Source of the DNA: a virus
Virus record (IMG/VR): IMGVR_UViG_3300032223_001135
Span: 1-23,969 of that record
DNA length: 23,969 nucleotides
Strand: one strand, 5' to 3'
Shown: positions 1-7,290 of the stretch, in pieces
Numbering within the stretch: position 1 is the first letter of the stretch
Layout of the letters: the number at the start of each line of letters is the position of its first letter
Position numbers and translations under genes: made by a program
The notes under the pieces: generated by a model
What the model was told of the DNA's origin: nothing
Databases searched by the model: none
What the model saw: only the letters and a program-made list of their open reading frames with translations

Positions 1-39
1 CGATCTCGAGGAAGGCACGCGGACAAAACTGACCCTTTC

Positions 40-64
40 GCTGGCCGGCTGTTCGCCGGCCAGC
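40..64. terminator. Perfect 10-bp hairpin upstream of terS
   Basis: The arms at 40-49 (GCTGGCCGGC) and 55-64 (GCCGGCCAGC) are exact inverted complements around a 5-base loop. A short T run (TTTT) follows about 10 bases later, so this is not a textbook intrinsic terminator. One forward frame closes with TGA at 30-32, so the hairpin could end an upstream gene. It could also be part of a packaging-site region, which often lies beside the small terminase gene. No gene can be supported in 1-123. Confidence 0.45.
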
Positions 65-123
65 AGCACAGCGGTTTTCGACTCCTTTGCGTGCCCCAGT
101 AGCCTTTCGATAGGCTGTTAGGC

Positions 124-603
124 ATGAAGGGTCGCCCGCCAACACCGAAGCACATCCTCGCGATGCGAGGATCGAAGCACGCCAAGAACCGCGAGGAACT
201 CGGCGCGGCCCCGGCTGCGCCGATCAAGCCGCCGGGGTGGCTGAAGCCTCGAGCGCAGGAGATTTTCTCCCGCGTTGTGGCGTGGCTCGACGGCATGGGC
301 ACCCTGGCCGAATCCGACGAGCACGTTATCACGAGGTACGCGACGACCTATGTGATGTGGGAGTATGCGACCCAGCAGCTCCAAGCGATCGACTCGGCCT
401 ACGTCGAGGTCTTGGCCCCCGACGGATCGATTCGATTCTCTCGTCCAGTGGCGATGGCAATGCAGGCAAAGGAATGCGGCGAGGCGCTTCGGCACCTCGA
501 GACCGTTCTCGGCCTCACCCCCGGCGACCGCACCCGACTCGGCTACGGAGCCGTGAAGGTCGTCGTCGATCCGATGGATGCTCTGCTCGCGAAGCGTGGT
601 TGA
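124..603 (+). CDS. terS: Terminase small subunit, P27 family
   Basis: This 159-residue protein is the likely DNA-recognition subunit of the packaging motor, which brings the large terminase to the packaging site. It starts with the typical P27-family opening (GRPPTPKHILAMRGS), then a basic stretch, a PPGWLKPRAQEIF segment and a helical middle around WLDGMGTLAESDEHVITRYA. The C-terminal part (LETVLGLTPGDRTRLGYG) matches the usual end of the family. Length is normal. The ribosome binding site before the ATG is weak (TTAGGC). The large terminase follows after one inserted gene, and terS-terL order is expected for HK97-like phages. The family assignment is from recognised sequence pattern; the DNA site it binds is unknown. 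Confidence 0.88.
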   Translation: MKGRPPTPKHILAMRGSKHAKNREELGAAPAAPIKPPGWLKPRAQEIFSRVVAWLDGMGTLAESDEHVITRYATTYVMWEYATQQLQAIDSAYVEVLAPDGSIRFSRPVAMAMQAKECGEALRHLETVLGLTPGDRTRLGYGAVKVVVDPMDALLAKRG

Positions 604-661
604 TTCACGCACATATCCCCGACTCGCAGTTTTGGCATGGAGCCATAACTCCGAGGGGAAT

Positions 662-1447
662 ATGCCAGCAAGGCGACAGATCAAGGCCGGCGACCGGCAC
701 GGCCGATGGACGGCGATCAAGGACGGCGACTATTCGTCTGGTCAGCAGATGGTCGATTGTAAATGCGACTGCGGGACTGAGCGAACTGTGTCTGCGGGGA
801 ACTTGAGGAGCCGAGAGTCGCCATCCTGCGGGTGCGCAAGGCGGGAGTCAATCGCTGCGAAGTGCAGGCAGCCAGTCTTGCAAGGAGAGCGATTCGGCCG
901 GCTGACGGCAGCGCGAGACGCCGAGTACGGCGAGACACCCCGCCCTACCGTCGCGTGCCTGTGCGACTGCGGCGAGGCGTGCGTCATCCATCAGCACTGC
1001 CTTCGTCGTGGAACCACGCAGTCCTGCGGCTGTCTGCACCGCGAGCGGTCGTCGCAGGCGGCTTCGCGAGACATTGGCAGCCGCGCGAACCTCAATCGGA
1101 TGTACGAAGGCGTTCGTGGAACGATCTGGATGCGGTCGTCGTGGGAGGTTGCCGTAGCTCACAGGCTTGATCGCGACGGACTGTCCTGGGAGTACGAGCC
1201 AGAATCGTTCCGCCTAGACGAGCACACGCGATACACGCCCGACTTCAAGGTCGACCTCGGCTCTCTTGGCGACTTGTGGGTTGAAGTGAAGGGCGAGTTC
1301 TTCGGCAGGTCGGAGGACAAGGTGGCCGCCTTCAGGGCAACAGGCAGGCCGCTCTATCTGGTCGGCAAAGACAACTTCAAGCAGTACGCAGGCATCAGCC
1401 CGTACATCGCGAATCGGCGATATCCGCCGAAGACGAGAGTCGCATGA
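662..1447 (+). CDS. Putative free-standing homing endonuclease: two CxCxCG zinc-finger repeats plus PD-(D/E)XK nuclease
   Basis: The 261-residue protein has two clear parts. Residues 16-58 and 81-124 are two copies of a cysteine module, each with CxCDCG followed about 18 residues later by SCGC (C33/C35/C37...C56/C58 and C99/C101/C103...C122/C124), presumably zinc-binding and DNA-contacting. Residues 155-215 look like a PD-(D/E)XK nuclease: E162 in SSWEVA, D194 in YTPDF, then E208 and K210 in WVEVKG. The same kind of finger accompanies HNH, AP2-type and other phage homing endonucleases. I chose the ATG at 662 because GAGGGG lies just upstream; the frame stays open back to 578 without a good start signal. 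It overlaps terL by ATGA. The domain reading is good. Homing is inferred from its place between the conserved terS and terL genes; a structural or repair nuclease remains possible. Confidence 0.72.
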   Translation: MPARRQIKAGDRHGRWTAIKDGDYSSGQQMVDCKCDCGTERTVSAGNLRSRESPSCGCARRESIAAKCRQPVLQGERFGRLTAARDAEYGETPRPTVACLCDCGEACVIHQHCLRRGTTQSCGCLHRERSSQAASRDIGSRANLNRMYEGVRGTIWMRSSWEVAVAHRLDRDGLSWEYEPESFRLDEHTRYTPDFKVDLGSLGDLWVEVKGEFFGRSEDKVAAFRATGRPLYLVGKDNFKQYAGISPYIANRRYPPKTRVA

Positions 1448-2961
1448 CACGAGAGCCGAGCCTATTTACTCAGTTCTGCGGAATGCTGCGGCACTCGAAA
1501 GGCGACTTCGCCAATAAGCCTTTCGAGTTGATGCCGTGGCAGCAGGACTTCTTCGACAAGCTGCTGTATACGTTCACGCCGGATGGACTCAGGCAATATC
1601 GCCGCGCTTTCCTTGCGTTGCCTCGCAAGTCAGGAAAAAGTCAGATGTGCGCGGCTCTCGGCCTCTACTGTCTCTTCATGGATAACGAGCCAGGGTCTGA
1701 GATTGTCGTTGCGGCCGGCGACAGATCGCAGGCTGGGATATTGCATACCGCCGCGAAGCACTTGCTTGAGTCGTGCCCGAGTCTTATGAAACGGGCGCAG
1801 GTGTATCGGAACTCGATCGTCGTCGAATCGACGAAGTCGACGATGATAACCGTCAGTTCAGAGAGTTCGACCAAACACGGCCTGAACCCCTCGGTTGTGC
1901 TTATCGACGAGTTCCATGTATTCCGCGATCGCGAACTGGTCGACGTGCTAGAGACGGGCATGGGTGCCCGCCGGCAACCCTTGACGATTTACATCACGAC
2001 CGCAGGCACTGACATGGACGGCCCGTGTTACAAGGACTGGCAGAGAGCCGTCAAGGTGAGGGACGGCGTTCTCAAGGATGACACTTTCCTGCCGTGCATC
2101 TATGCCGCCGATCCCGAAGACGACCCGTTCGAGGAGGAAACTTGGAAGAAGGCTAATCCGAACTATGGAATCACCTCCAAGCCCGAGTATTTTCGCCAGT
2201 TCGCCGCAAAAGCCAAAGAATCCCCGACCGACGAAGTCGTCTTCCGCACCCTCCACTTGAACCAGTGGCAAAAATCGGAAACCAAGTGGATTCGTCACGG
2301 TGCCTGGGATGCAAATAGTGCCCCGCTTCGGCCGACAGCGGGGCGGCCGTGCTGGTGCGGCGTCGACCTCGCCAGCACTTTCGACACGACGGCGTTCGTG
2401 GCGGTCTGGCCGGATGTCGACGGAACGTATGACATCCACGCGATGTTCTTCATCCCAGAAGAGAACGCGATCAAGCGAGGGCGTGAGGACAGGGTGCCGT
2501 ATCAAGCTTGGGCTGACGCAGGTTTGGTACAATTAACGGATGGTGACATAACGGACTACGACGTAGTCCGCGACTACATTCTCTCGTTTTGCGAGAAGAA
2601 TGCGGTTCGGTCTATTGCAATTGACCGCTGGAACGCCGTTCATCTGACGACCCAGTTGACCGCCGAAGGCATCGATGTGAAGCCGTTCGGACAAGGGTTT
2701 GCCAGCATGAGTGCGCCCAGCAAGCTGCTCGAGACGCTTTGCGTCGGCAAACGCCTGCGACACGGCGGCAACCCCGTCCTGGCGTGGCAGATGTCGAACG
2801 TGCAGGTGAAGGTAGACGACGCCGGGAACATCAAGCCGACCAAGAAAAACAGTCATTCCACGGCCCGCATCGACGGCGCGGTGTCACTGATCATGGCCTT
2901 GGGCATCGCCTCTGGCGAGAACCACGGCAATACCGACGAACCAACCCTCATGGTGCTGTAG
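1444..2961 (+). CDS. terL: Terminase large subunit (ATPase and nuclease)
   Basis: The 505-residue motor protein packages DNA into the prohead and cuts the concatemer. The ATPase half has Walker A at residues 60-67 (PRKSGKSQ), Walker B at 151-158 (VVLIDEFH) and the coupling motif TTAG at 185-188. The RNase H-like nuclease half has candidate metal-binding acids D308 (GVDLAS), D394 (AIDRWN) and D477 (RIDGAV). Length, motif order and the neighbours (P27 terS upstream, portal downstream) fit the Terminase_1/HK97 group. Its ATG overlaps the stop of the endonuclease gene. All key motifs look intact. Confidence 0.96.
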   Translation: MTREPSLFTQFCGMLRHSKGDFANKPFELMPWQQDFFDKLLYTFTPDGLRQYRRAFLALPRKSGKSQMCAALGLYCLFMDNEPGSEIVVAAGDRSQAGILHTAAKHLLESCPSLMKRAQVYRNSIVVESTKSTMITVSSESSTKHGLNPSVVLIDEFHVFRDRELVDVLETGMGARRQPLTIYITTAGTDMDGPCYKDWQRAVKVRDGVLKDDTFLPCIYAADPEDDPFEEETWKKANPNYGITSKPEYFRQFAAKAKESPTDEVVFRTLHLNQWQKSETKWIRHGAWDANSAPLRPTAGRPCWCGVDLASTFDTTAFVAVWPDVDGTYDIHAMFFIPEENAIKRGREDRVPYQAWADAGLVQLTDGDITDYDVVRDYILSFCEKNAVRSIAIDRWNAVHLTTQLTAEGIDVKPFGQGFASMSAPSKLLETLCVGKRLRHGGNPVLAWQMSNVQVKVDDAGNIKPTKKNSHSTARIDGAVSLIMALGIASGENHGNTDEPTLMVL

Positions 2962-2962
2962 C

Positions 2963-4606
2963 GTGGACAAGGTCGACGAGGAAGTCTCCGATCTGATCGA
3001 GCTTCGCGGCAATCTCTCTCGCATCTTCGAGGAGATTACGAATACCCGACGGACTGCGTCGGGCGTCACGGTATCGCCCGAGACTGCCCTGGAATGCACC
3101 GCGGTTCTCGCGTGCGTTCGTGTTCTGTCCGAGTCGATCGCCTCATTGCCTTTCAACGTCTACCGCAGGCTCCCCGGCGGCGGCAAGGAAATCGCCGAAG
3201 AGCAGCATCTGCACGAGGTGATCTGCTACCAGCCGAACTCGTGGATGACGGGCTTCGAGTTCAGGGAGCTTATGCAAAGCTGGCTCCTCCTCTGGGGCAA
3301 TGCTTTCGCCTACATCAAGGGCGGCCGGCAAGGCGGCGTGACCGAGCTGATTCCGTTGCATCCGTCGCGGATGGAGGTCAAGCGGCTCACGAACGGCAAG
3401 CTGCGGTATTACTACACCGAGCCGACAACGCCGATTCAGCCGCAGGTGAATGTGACCGAGTATCGCCAGGACGAGATTTTTCATCTTCGCTGGCTCTCGT
3501 CGGATGGGGTGACAGGATTTGTGCCAACAAACCTGTCCCGTGACGCGATCGGCCTCGCCAGAGCCACCGAGCTTCACTCGGGCAGCTTCTTCGGCAACGG
3601 AGCCCAGCCTGGGACGTACATCGAAACCGATCAGCCTCATAAGCCCGAAGTGCTCGCTCGCTTCAAGGAGCAGTGGAACGACGCTCACCAGGGGCCAGAA
3701 AAGGCATACAAGACGGTCGTCATGCCGTTCGGCTTTCACCGCAAGCAGGTGGAAATTCGCAACGATACCGCCCAGCTTATTGAGACAAGAAAGTACCAAG
3801 TCGAAGAGGTGGCGAGAGCGTATCGCGTGCCGCCGCATCTGCTCGGCGACTTGTCCAACGTCCGCTTCAGCACCGTCGAGCAGTCTGCCATCGACTTCGT
3901 CACCTTCAGCTTGATCCCGTGGTGCCGCCGCTGGGAAATGGCCTGCCGCCGCGACCTCGTCGTGGACGATAAGCAGTATTTTTGCCAGTTCGATGTGAAT
4001 GCCTTGATGGCCGGCGACTACGCGGCGCGGTCGCAATTCATCCGCGAGATGGCGAATCTCGGCGCGCTCGACGTTGACGAGATTCGCGCTCAGATCGGCT
4101 ACAACCCGTTGCCCGACGGTCAGGGGAAGAAGCGGTTCATTCAGGTCAATATGCAACTGCTCGATGCGTTCACGCTCGAGAACCCAACCGGCCAAAAGCC
4201 GCAGCCGGAGGCATCCCCTGCCCCGCCCGCCAGCGTCGATTCGCCCTCGGAGCCGCAGGCCGGCGACACAGCGGACACGACGGACGCTCGTCAGGTCGCC
4301 GGAGCCGAGGTGATCTTCAAGACGAATCTTCGCCGACTCGCCGCGGTCGAGGCCGACGGCGTGCTCGAGCGGAGGAACAAGCCCGAGAAGCTGGCCTCTT
4401 GGTTCGACCAGATGACTGCGAGGATGCGCGAAGAGCTTCGCGAGTCAGCAAAGGCCACTGGCCGCGACATAGATCAGTTTGTGGGAACGTGGATGAACCG
4501 CTCGCGAGAACTCCTGCTTGAGTGTCATCGCAGCGGCCAGAAGTACGAGACAGTCACCGAGGACTGGTGCGACAAGCACCTGACGACCGATGCCGCAGCC
4601 ACTTGA
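2963..4606 (+). CDS. Portal protein, HK97 family
   Basis: This 547-residue protein should form the dodecameric portal ring through which DNA enters and leaves the head. The first 120 residues carry the family's usual pattern (ECTAVLACVRVLSESIASLP, then a WLLLWGNAFAY segment). The core includes RVPPHLLGDLSN and the STVEQSAIDFVTFSLIPW helix, and the body ends near GYNPLPDGQGKK. Residues 410-547 are an extra tail: a Pro/Ala-rich linker followed by a helical, charged domain (SWFDQMTARMREEL). The start is GTG one base after the terL stop; the next in-frame Met is too far inside the conserved region. The 3' end overlaps the next gene by 17 bases. Confidence 0.93.
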   Translation: MDKVDEEVSDLIELRGNLSRIFEEITNTRRTASGVTVSPETALECTAVLACVRVLSESIASLPFNVYRRLPGGGKEIAEEQHLHEVICYQPNSWMTGFEFRELMQSWLLLWGNAFAYIKGGRQGGVTELIPLHPSRMEVKRLTNGKLRYYYTEPTTPIQPQVNVTEYRQDEIFHLRWLSSDGVTGFVPTNLSRDAIGLARATELHSGSFFGNGAQPGTYIETDQPHKPEVLARFKEQWNDAHQGPEKAYKTVVMPFGFHRKQVEIRNDTAQLIETRKYQVEEVARAYRVPPHLLGDLSNVRFSTVEQSAIDFVTFSLIPWCRRWEMACRRDLVVDDKQYFCQFDVNALMAGDYAARSQFIREMANLGALDVDEIRAQIGYNPLPDGQGKKRFIQVNMQLLDAFTLENPTGQKPQPEASPAPPASVDSPSEPQAGDTADTTDARQVAGAEVIFKTNLRRLAAVEADGVLERRNKPEKLASWFDQMTARMREELRESAKATGRDIDQFVGTWMNRSRELLLECHRSGQKYETVTEDWCDKHLTTDAAAT

Positions 4607-5063
4607 AGGCGTTGTCGACGCATTGCAGGCGTCCCTGGCCCTGCACTGGTCGCAGGCCGAGATGTACGACCTCCAGGCCGTCCACCTGACCCGCTGGGGC
4701 TACGGCAAGCTCGGCGAGACCTGGGCGTCCTACGCCGCCGAGGAGCGTGGGCACATCAAGAAGCTCTCCGAGCGACTCGAGTTCTTCGATGTCCAGCCGT
4801 CGCCGACTCACGACGAGCCGGAACTGCCCAGGCACGACTTCGAGGCGATCCTTGACTCCAACTACGAAGCCGACACGCAGGCCGCCGAGGTCGAGCGGGC
4901 TGGCTTCATGCAATGCATCTCCGTCGGAGACTCGGTATCGGCCAAGCTGTTTATGAAGCTTCGTCGTGGCAGCGAAGATTCGATGGCGAACATCGAAGCA
5001 ATTCGGAAGGTGATCGAGCAGATCGGGATCGACAACTACCTCGCGAATCAGGTGAGCGGATGA
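4590..5063 (+). CDS. Bacterioferritin-like four-helix protein, ferroxidase site apparently degenerate
   Basis: The 157-residue protein aligns by eye without net gaps to bacterioferritin over its whole length. Shared features are RWGYGKLGE (36-43 region), EERGH (51-55), a third helix around residues 84-105, and the bacterioferritin-like end IEQIGIDNYLANQ (142-154). Mapped on E. coli Bfr, the di-iron ligands become H19 (for E18), E52, H55, D95 (for E94), S128 (for E127) and S131 (for H130); the haem Met52 position is R53. Only two ligands are clearly kept. It may be an iron-binding relic, a structural four-helix protein or a head-assembly factor. It overlaps the portal gene upstream and the protease start (ATGA) downstream, so it is co-translated with head genes. 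Fold assignment is fairly firm; function is open. Confidence 0.75.
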   Translation: MPQPLEGVVDALQASLALHWSQAEMYDLQAVHLTRWGYGKLGETWASYAAEERGHIKKLSERLEFFDVQPSPTHDEPELPRHDFEAILDSNYEADTQAAEVERAGFMQCISVGDSVSAKLFMKLRRGSEDSMANIEAIRKVIEQIGIDNYLANQVSG

Positions 5064-7141
5064 GCAATGAAATTGAGCGTCGTACAACGGTTCAGGAAGC
5101 CACTGTCGAATATCGCGACATGGGCAACGGCGAGAAGAAGCCCGTGATTTCGGGCTACGCCGCCGTCTTCAACTCCGAGAGCCGCAACCTGGGCGGGTTC
5201 GTCGAGACGATTCACCCGAATGCGTTCGATGATGTGCTCGCCGAGCAGCCCGATGTCATCGGCGTGTTCAATCACGACCGCAATCTGCTCCTCGGCCGCA
5301 CCGGAAACGGGTCGATGAGGCTGATGAAAGACCCTTATGGTCTTCGTTACGAGATCATGCCGAACGAAAATACGTCCGTCGGTCGCGACGTTGTGCAATG
5401 GGTGAAGGATCGGACAGTCGTGGGCTCAAGTTTCGCCTTCGCAGTGCGCCGCGACGGCGGCGATTCGTGGTCTACGGACGGCCAGCGAGGCATCCGAAAG
5501 CGCGAAGTGCGTCAAATCGGCCTGCTCGAGGATGTCGGCCCCGTCGTGCGCCCAGCCTACGACTCTTCCAGCGTGGTTGTGAGCCGCCGAGCCATCGAAA
5601 TGGCCCTCGGTGAGTCGTTCCGGCCCGCCCAGACGATGGCGAATGCGTCGAAACGCGGCCTCAAGCTCGCGCAGAAGCACGAAAACGTCGATTCTCGCCT
5701 GCTTTGCATCGCCGAACGAGTCGCAAACCGCGAAATCGTCTCTGTTGAGGAGGTTTCGTACCTTGCCGGCGTCTACGAGCGGTGTCTTGCGGCGAAAGTG
5801 ACGGGCTGGTCGGGCTCGCCGGCCTGGATCGAGTGGCAACTGGCCGGCGGAGATGCTGGCGAGAAGTGGGTGGATCGGCGTGCTGCTTCCGCGCAGCCGG
5901 AAGCAGCCCCGTCGGTGGACTCTGCGGCCGAAATCCCCGCTGCTTCCGACGAAAGAATCGACTCGGGCATCAACCTAAAGCCGACGACCGGCATGGCGGC
6001 GGCTGCCGCAAGGGGGCTCGAGCTTCACGCTCAGGGAAGGGCCGGCGACGGCCTTGTGCCGCAGACTGTCGCGAACGCCAGGAAGATCGCGGCCCGCGAG
6101 AATCTCTCGCCAGCTCATGTCCGCAGGATGCGAGCGTGGTTCCGTAGGCATAAGGTGGACAAGCGTCCTGGCTGGTCGACGAAGGGCGCTGAGACCCCAG
6201 GTTACACAGCGTTCATGTTGTGGGGCGGGTCGGCGGCCATGCGGTGGTCTGAGGCCAAGGTTGCCCAGATGGATCGCGAAGGCGAAGGCGAGATGCGGGA
6301 CGCCTCGGGCTCGACCTCTCTGCCGATTGCCGACCGCGATCGGGCTTGGGACGCCACGGCGGCAGATGCCCGCGTCCGCGAGTGGGCCGGCGGCGACTCG
6401 ATCAACTGGAGCAAGTATGCCCGCGCGTTCTTCTACGTTGACCCCGACAAGTCGGAGGAGTTCGGCGGGTACAAGTTGGGGTTCGCCGACATCGTCGACA
6501 ACGAGTTGACGGCAGTACCTCGTGCGATCTTCGCCGTCGCGGCGATCCTGAATGGAGGCCGAGGCGGCGTCGATGTCCCCGAGGCCGACAAGATGGCGAT
6601 CGAGCGAAAGGTCAACTCGTACTACGCCAAGATGGCGAACAAGTTCGACGACGACTCGATCAAGTCTCCTTTGATGAAGGGCGAGAGCCGAAATGAAGGC
6701 GATGAGTCGATGGAAGGCGAAGAGGAGGAGTATCCCGGTACGCTATCTCCGGCATTCCTTGATCTCGCCGAATGCCAGGAAAACATCGTCGAAAACTACG
6801 GCGAGTGGTCGCAGGACACGGTTGACGGTGCCCACTACATGGGCGAGAGCCCGTTCTCAGGCCGCGGAATCATGTGTGCGAACTGCATCTTCTATCAAGG
6901 CGGCGGTGCGTGCGAGATCGTCAGCGGCGAAATCAATCCGAATGGTGTGTGCAAGTTCTGGATCATCCCCGAGGAACGTATGAGCGCAGAAGATAAGAAG
7001 CCGGAGCCCGCTCCGGTTGAGGATAAGCCGGCCGAGGACATGCGTGCGGAGCAGGAAGCGAACGACATCGCAGTGAAGCTGGCGTCACTGAAGGCGACAA
7101 TTCTTCGGACTCAGTTGCACGGCGCAGCGAAGGATCGCTAG
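5060..7141 (+). CDS. HK97-type prohead protease with long multi-domain C-terminal extension
   Basis: The protein has 693 residues, about three times the usual length of an HK97-type maturation protease. Residues 12-180 are the protease: ISGYAAVFN, candidate catalytic His72 (NHDR), candidate Ser124 (VGSSFAF), and the conserved LEDVGPVVRPAY strand. Residues about 199-275 and 318-404 are two versions of a phage-associated module ending in GW...P..(I/F)..LAGG/LWGG..(G/M).W. Residues 420-525 form another domain (LPIADRDRAWD, WAGGD, YKLGFADIVD, LTAVPRAIFA), then an acidic linker. Residues 600-636 hold C606, C609, C618 and C631 in a high-potential iron-sulfur-protein-like arrangement. The end is charged and helical. 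I chose the ATG at 5060, which overlaps the ferritin-like stop (ATGA), rather than the open frame from 4913. The protease call is firm; the roles of the appended domains are unknown. Confidence 0.88.
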   Translation: MSNEIERRTTVQEATVEYRDMGNGEKKPVISGYAAVFNSESRNLGGFVETIHPNAFDDVLAEQPDVIGVFNHDRNLLLGRTGNGSMRLMKDPYGLRYEIMPNENTSVGRDVVQWVKDRTVVGSSFAFAVRRDGGDSWSTDGQRGIRKREVRQIGLLEDVGPVVRPAYDSSSVVVSRRAIEMALGESFRPAQTMANASKRGLKLAQKHENVDSRLLCIAERVANREIVSVEEVSYLAGVYERCLAAKVTGWSGSPAWIEWQLAGGDAGEKWVDRRAASAQPEAAPSVDSAAEIPAASDERIDSGINLKPTTGMAAAAARGLELHAQGRAGDGLVPQTVANARKIAARENLSPAHVRRMRAWFRRHKVDKRPGWSTKGAETPGYTAFMLWGGSAAMRWSEAKVAQMDREGEGEMRDASGSTSLPIADRDRAWDATAADARVREWAGGDSINWSKYARAFFYVDPDKSEEFGGYKLGFADIVDNELTAVPRAIFAVAAILNGGRGGVDVPEADKMAIERKVNSYYAKMANKFDDDSIKSPLMKGESRNEGDESMEGEEEEYPGTLSPAFLDLAECQENIVENYGEWSQDTVDGAHYMGESPFSGRGIMCANCIFYQGGGACEIVSGEINPNGVCKFWIIPEERMSAEDKKPEPAPVEDKPAEDMRAEQEANDIAVKLASLKATILRTQLHGAAKDR

Positions 7142-7290
7142 GCTACATAGAGAGACATTGCTTCACGACGGATGTCGTGAGGGGCAGTGCGAGCGACTTG
7201 AGGATTCAAGCACGCGGCGCGCTAGCGGGAACACCCGCCGGCCGCCGCATTTCGCGATTGGCCGGCTCAAACCAAGGAGCAGGCCAAATC
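7142..7290. other. Intergenic leader of the capsid gene with two inverted repeats
   Basis: This 149-base gap is the largest between genes in the window. It holds a 7-bp hairpin with a GGAT loop (arms 7163-7169 and 7174-7180) and a GCCGGCC/GGCCGGC inverted repeat (7237-7243 and 7260-7266), the latter just before the AAGGAG at 7274-7279. No T run follows either stem. A role in mRNA stability, processing or translation of the abundant capsid message is inferred from position only. Confidence 0.45.

Noticed and set aside
1-121. Open frame from the left edge to 121
   Set aside because: It is short, cut by the window edge, and shows no family pattern; the hairpin at 40-64 lies within it.
118-720. 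200-residue open frame on the - strand over terS
   Set aside because: It overlaps a clear P27 terminase gene and shows only His/Arg-rich shadow composition.
237-806. 189-residue + strand frame across terS and the endonuclease start
   Set aside because: It is an Arg-rich alternative frame of two better-supported genes.
3143-4195. 350-residue open frame on the - strand
   Set aside because: It is opposite the portal gene, whose conserved pattern explains the sequence; no motif is visible.
4913-5059. Upstream extension of the protease frame
   Set aside because: It lies inside the ferritin-like gene and is Arg-rich; the ATG at 5060 gives the usual ATGA coupling and a normal protease start.
7177-7290. 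Upstream extension of the capsid frame
   Set aside because: No ribosome binding site; AAGGAG before 7291 and the delta-domain pattern fix the start there.
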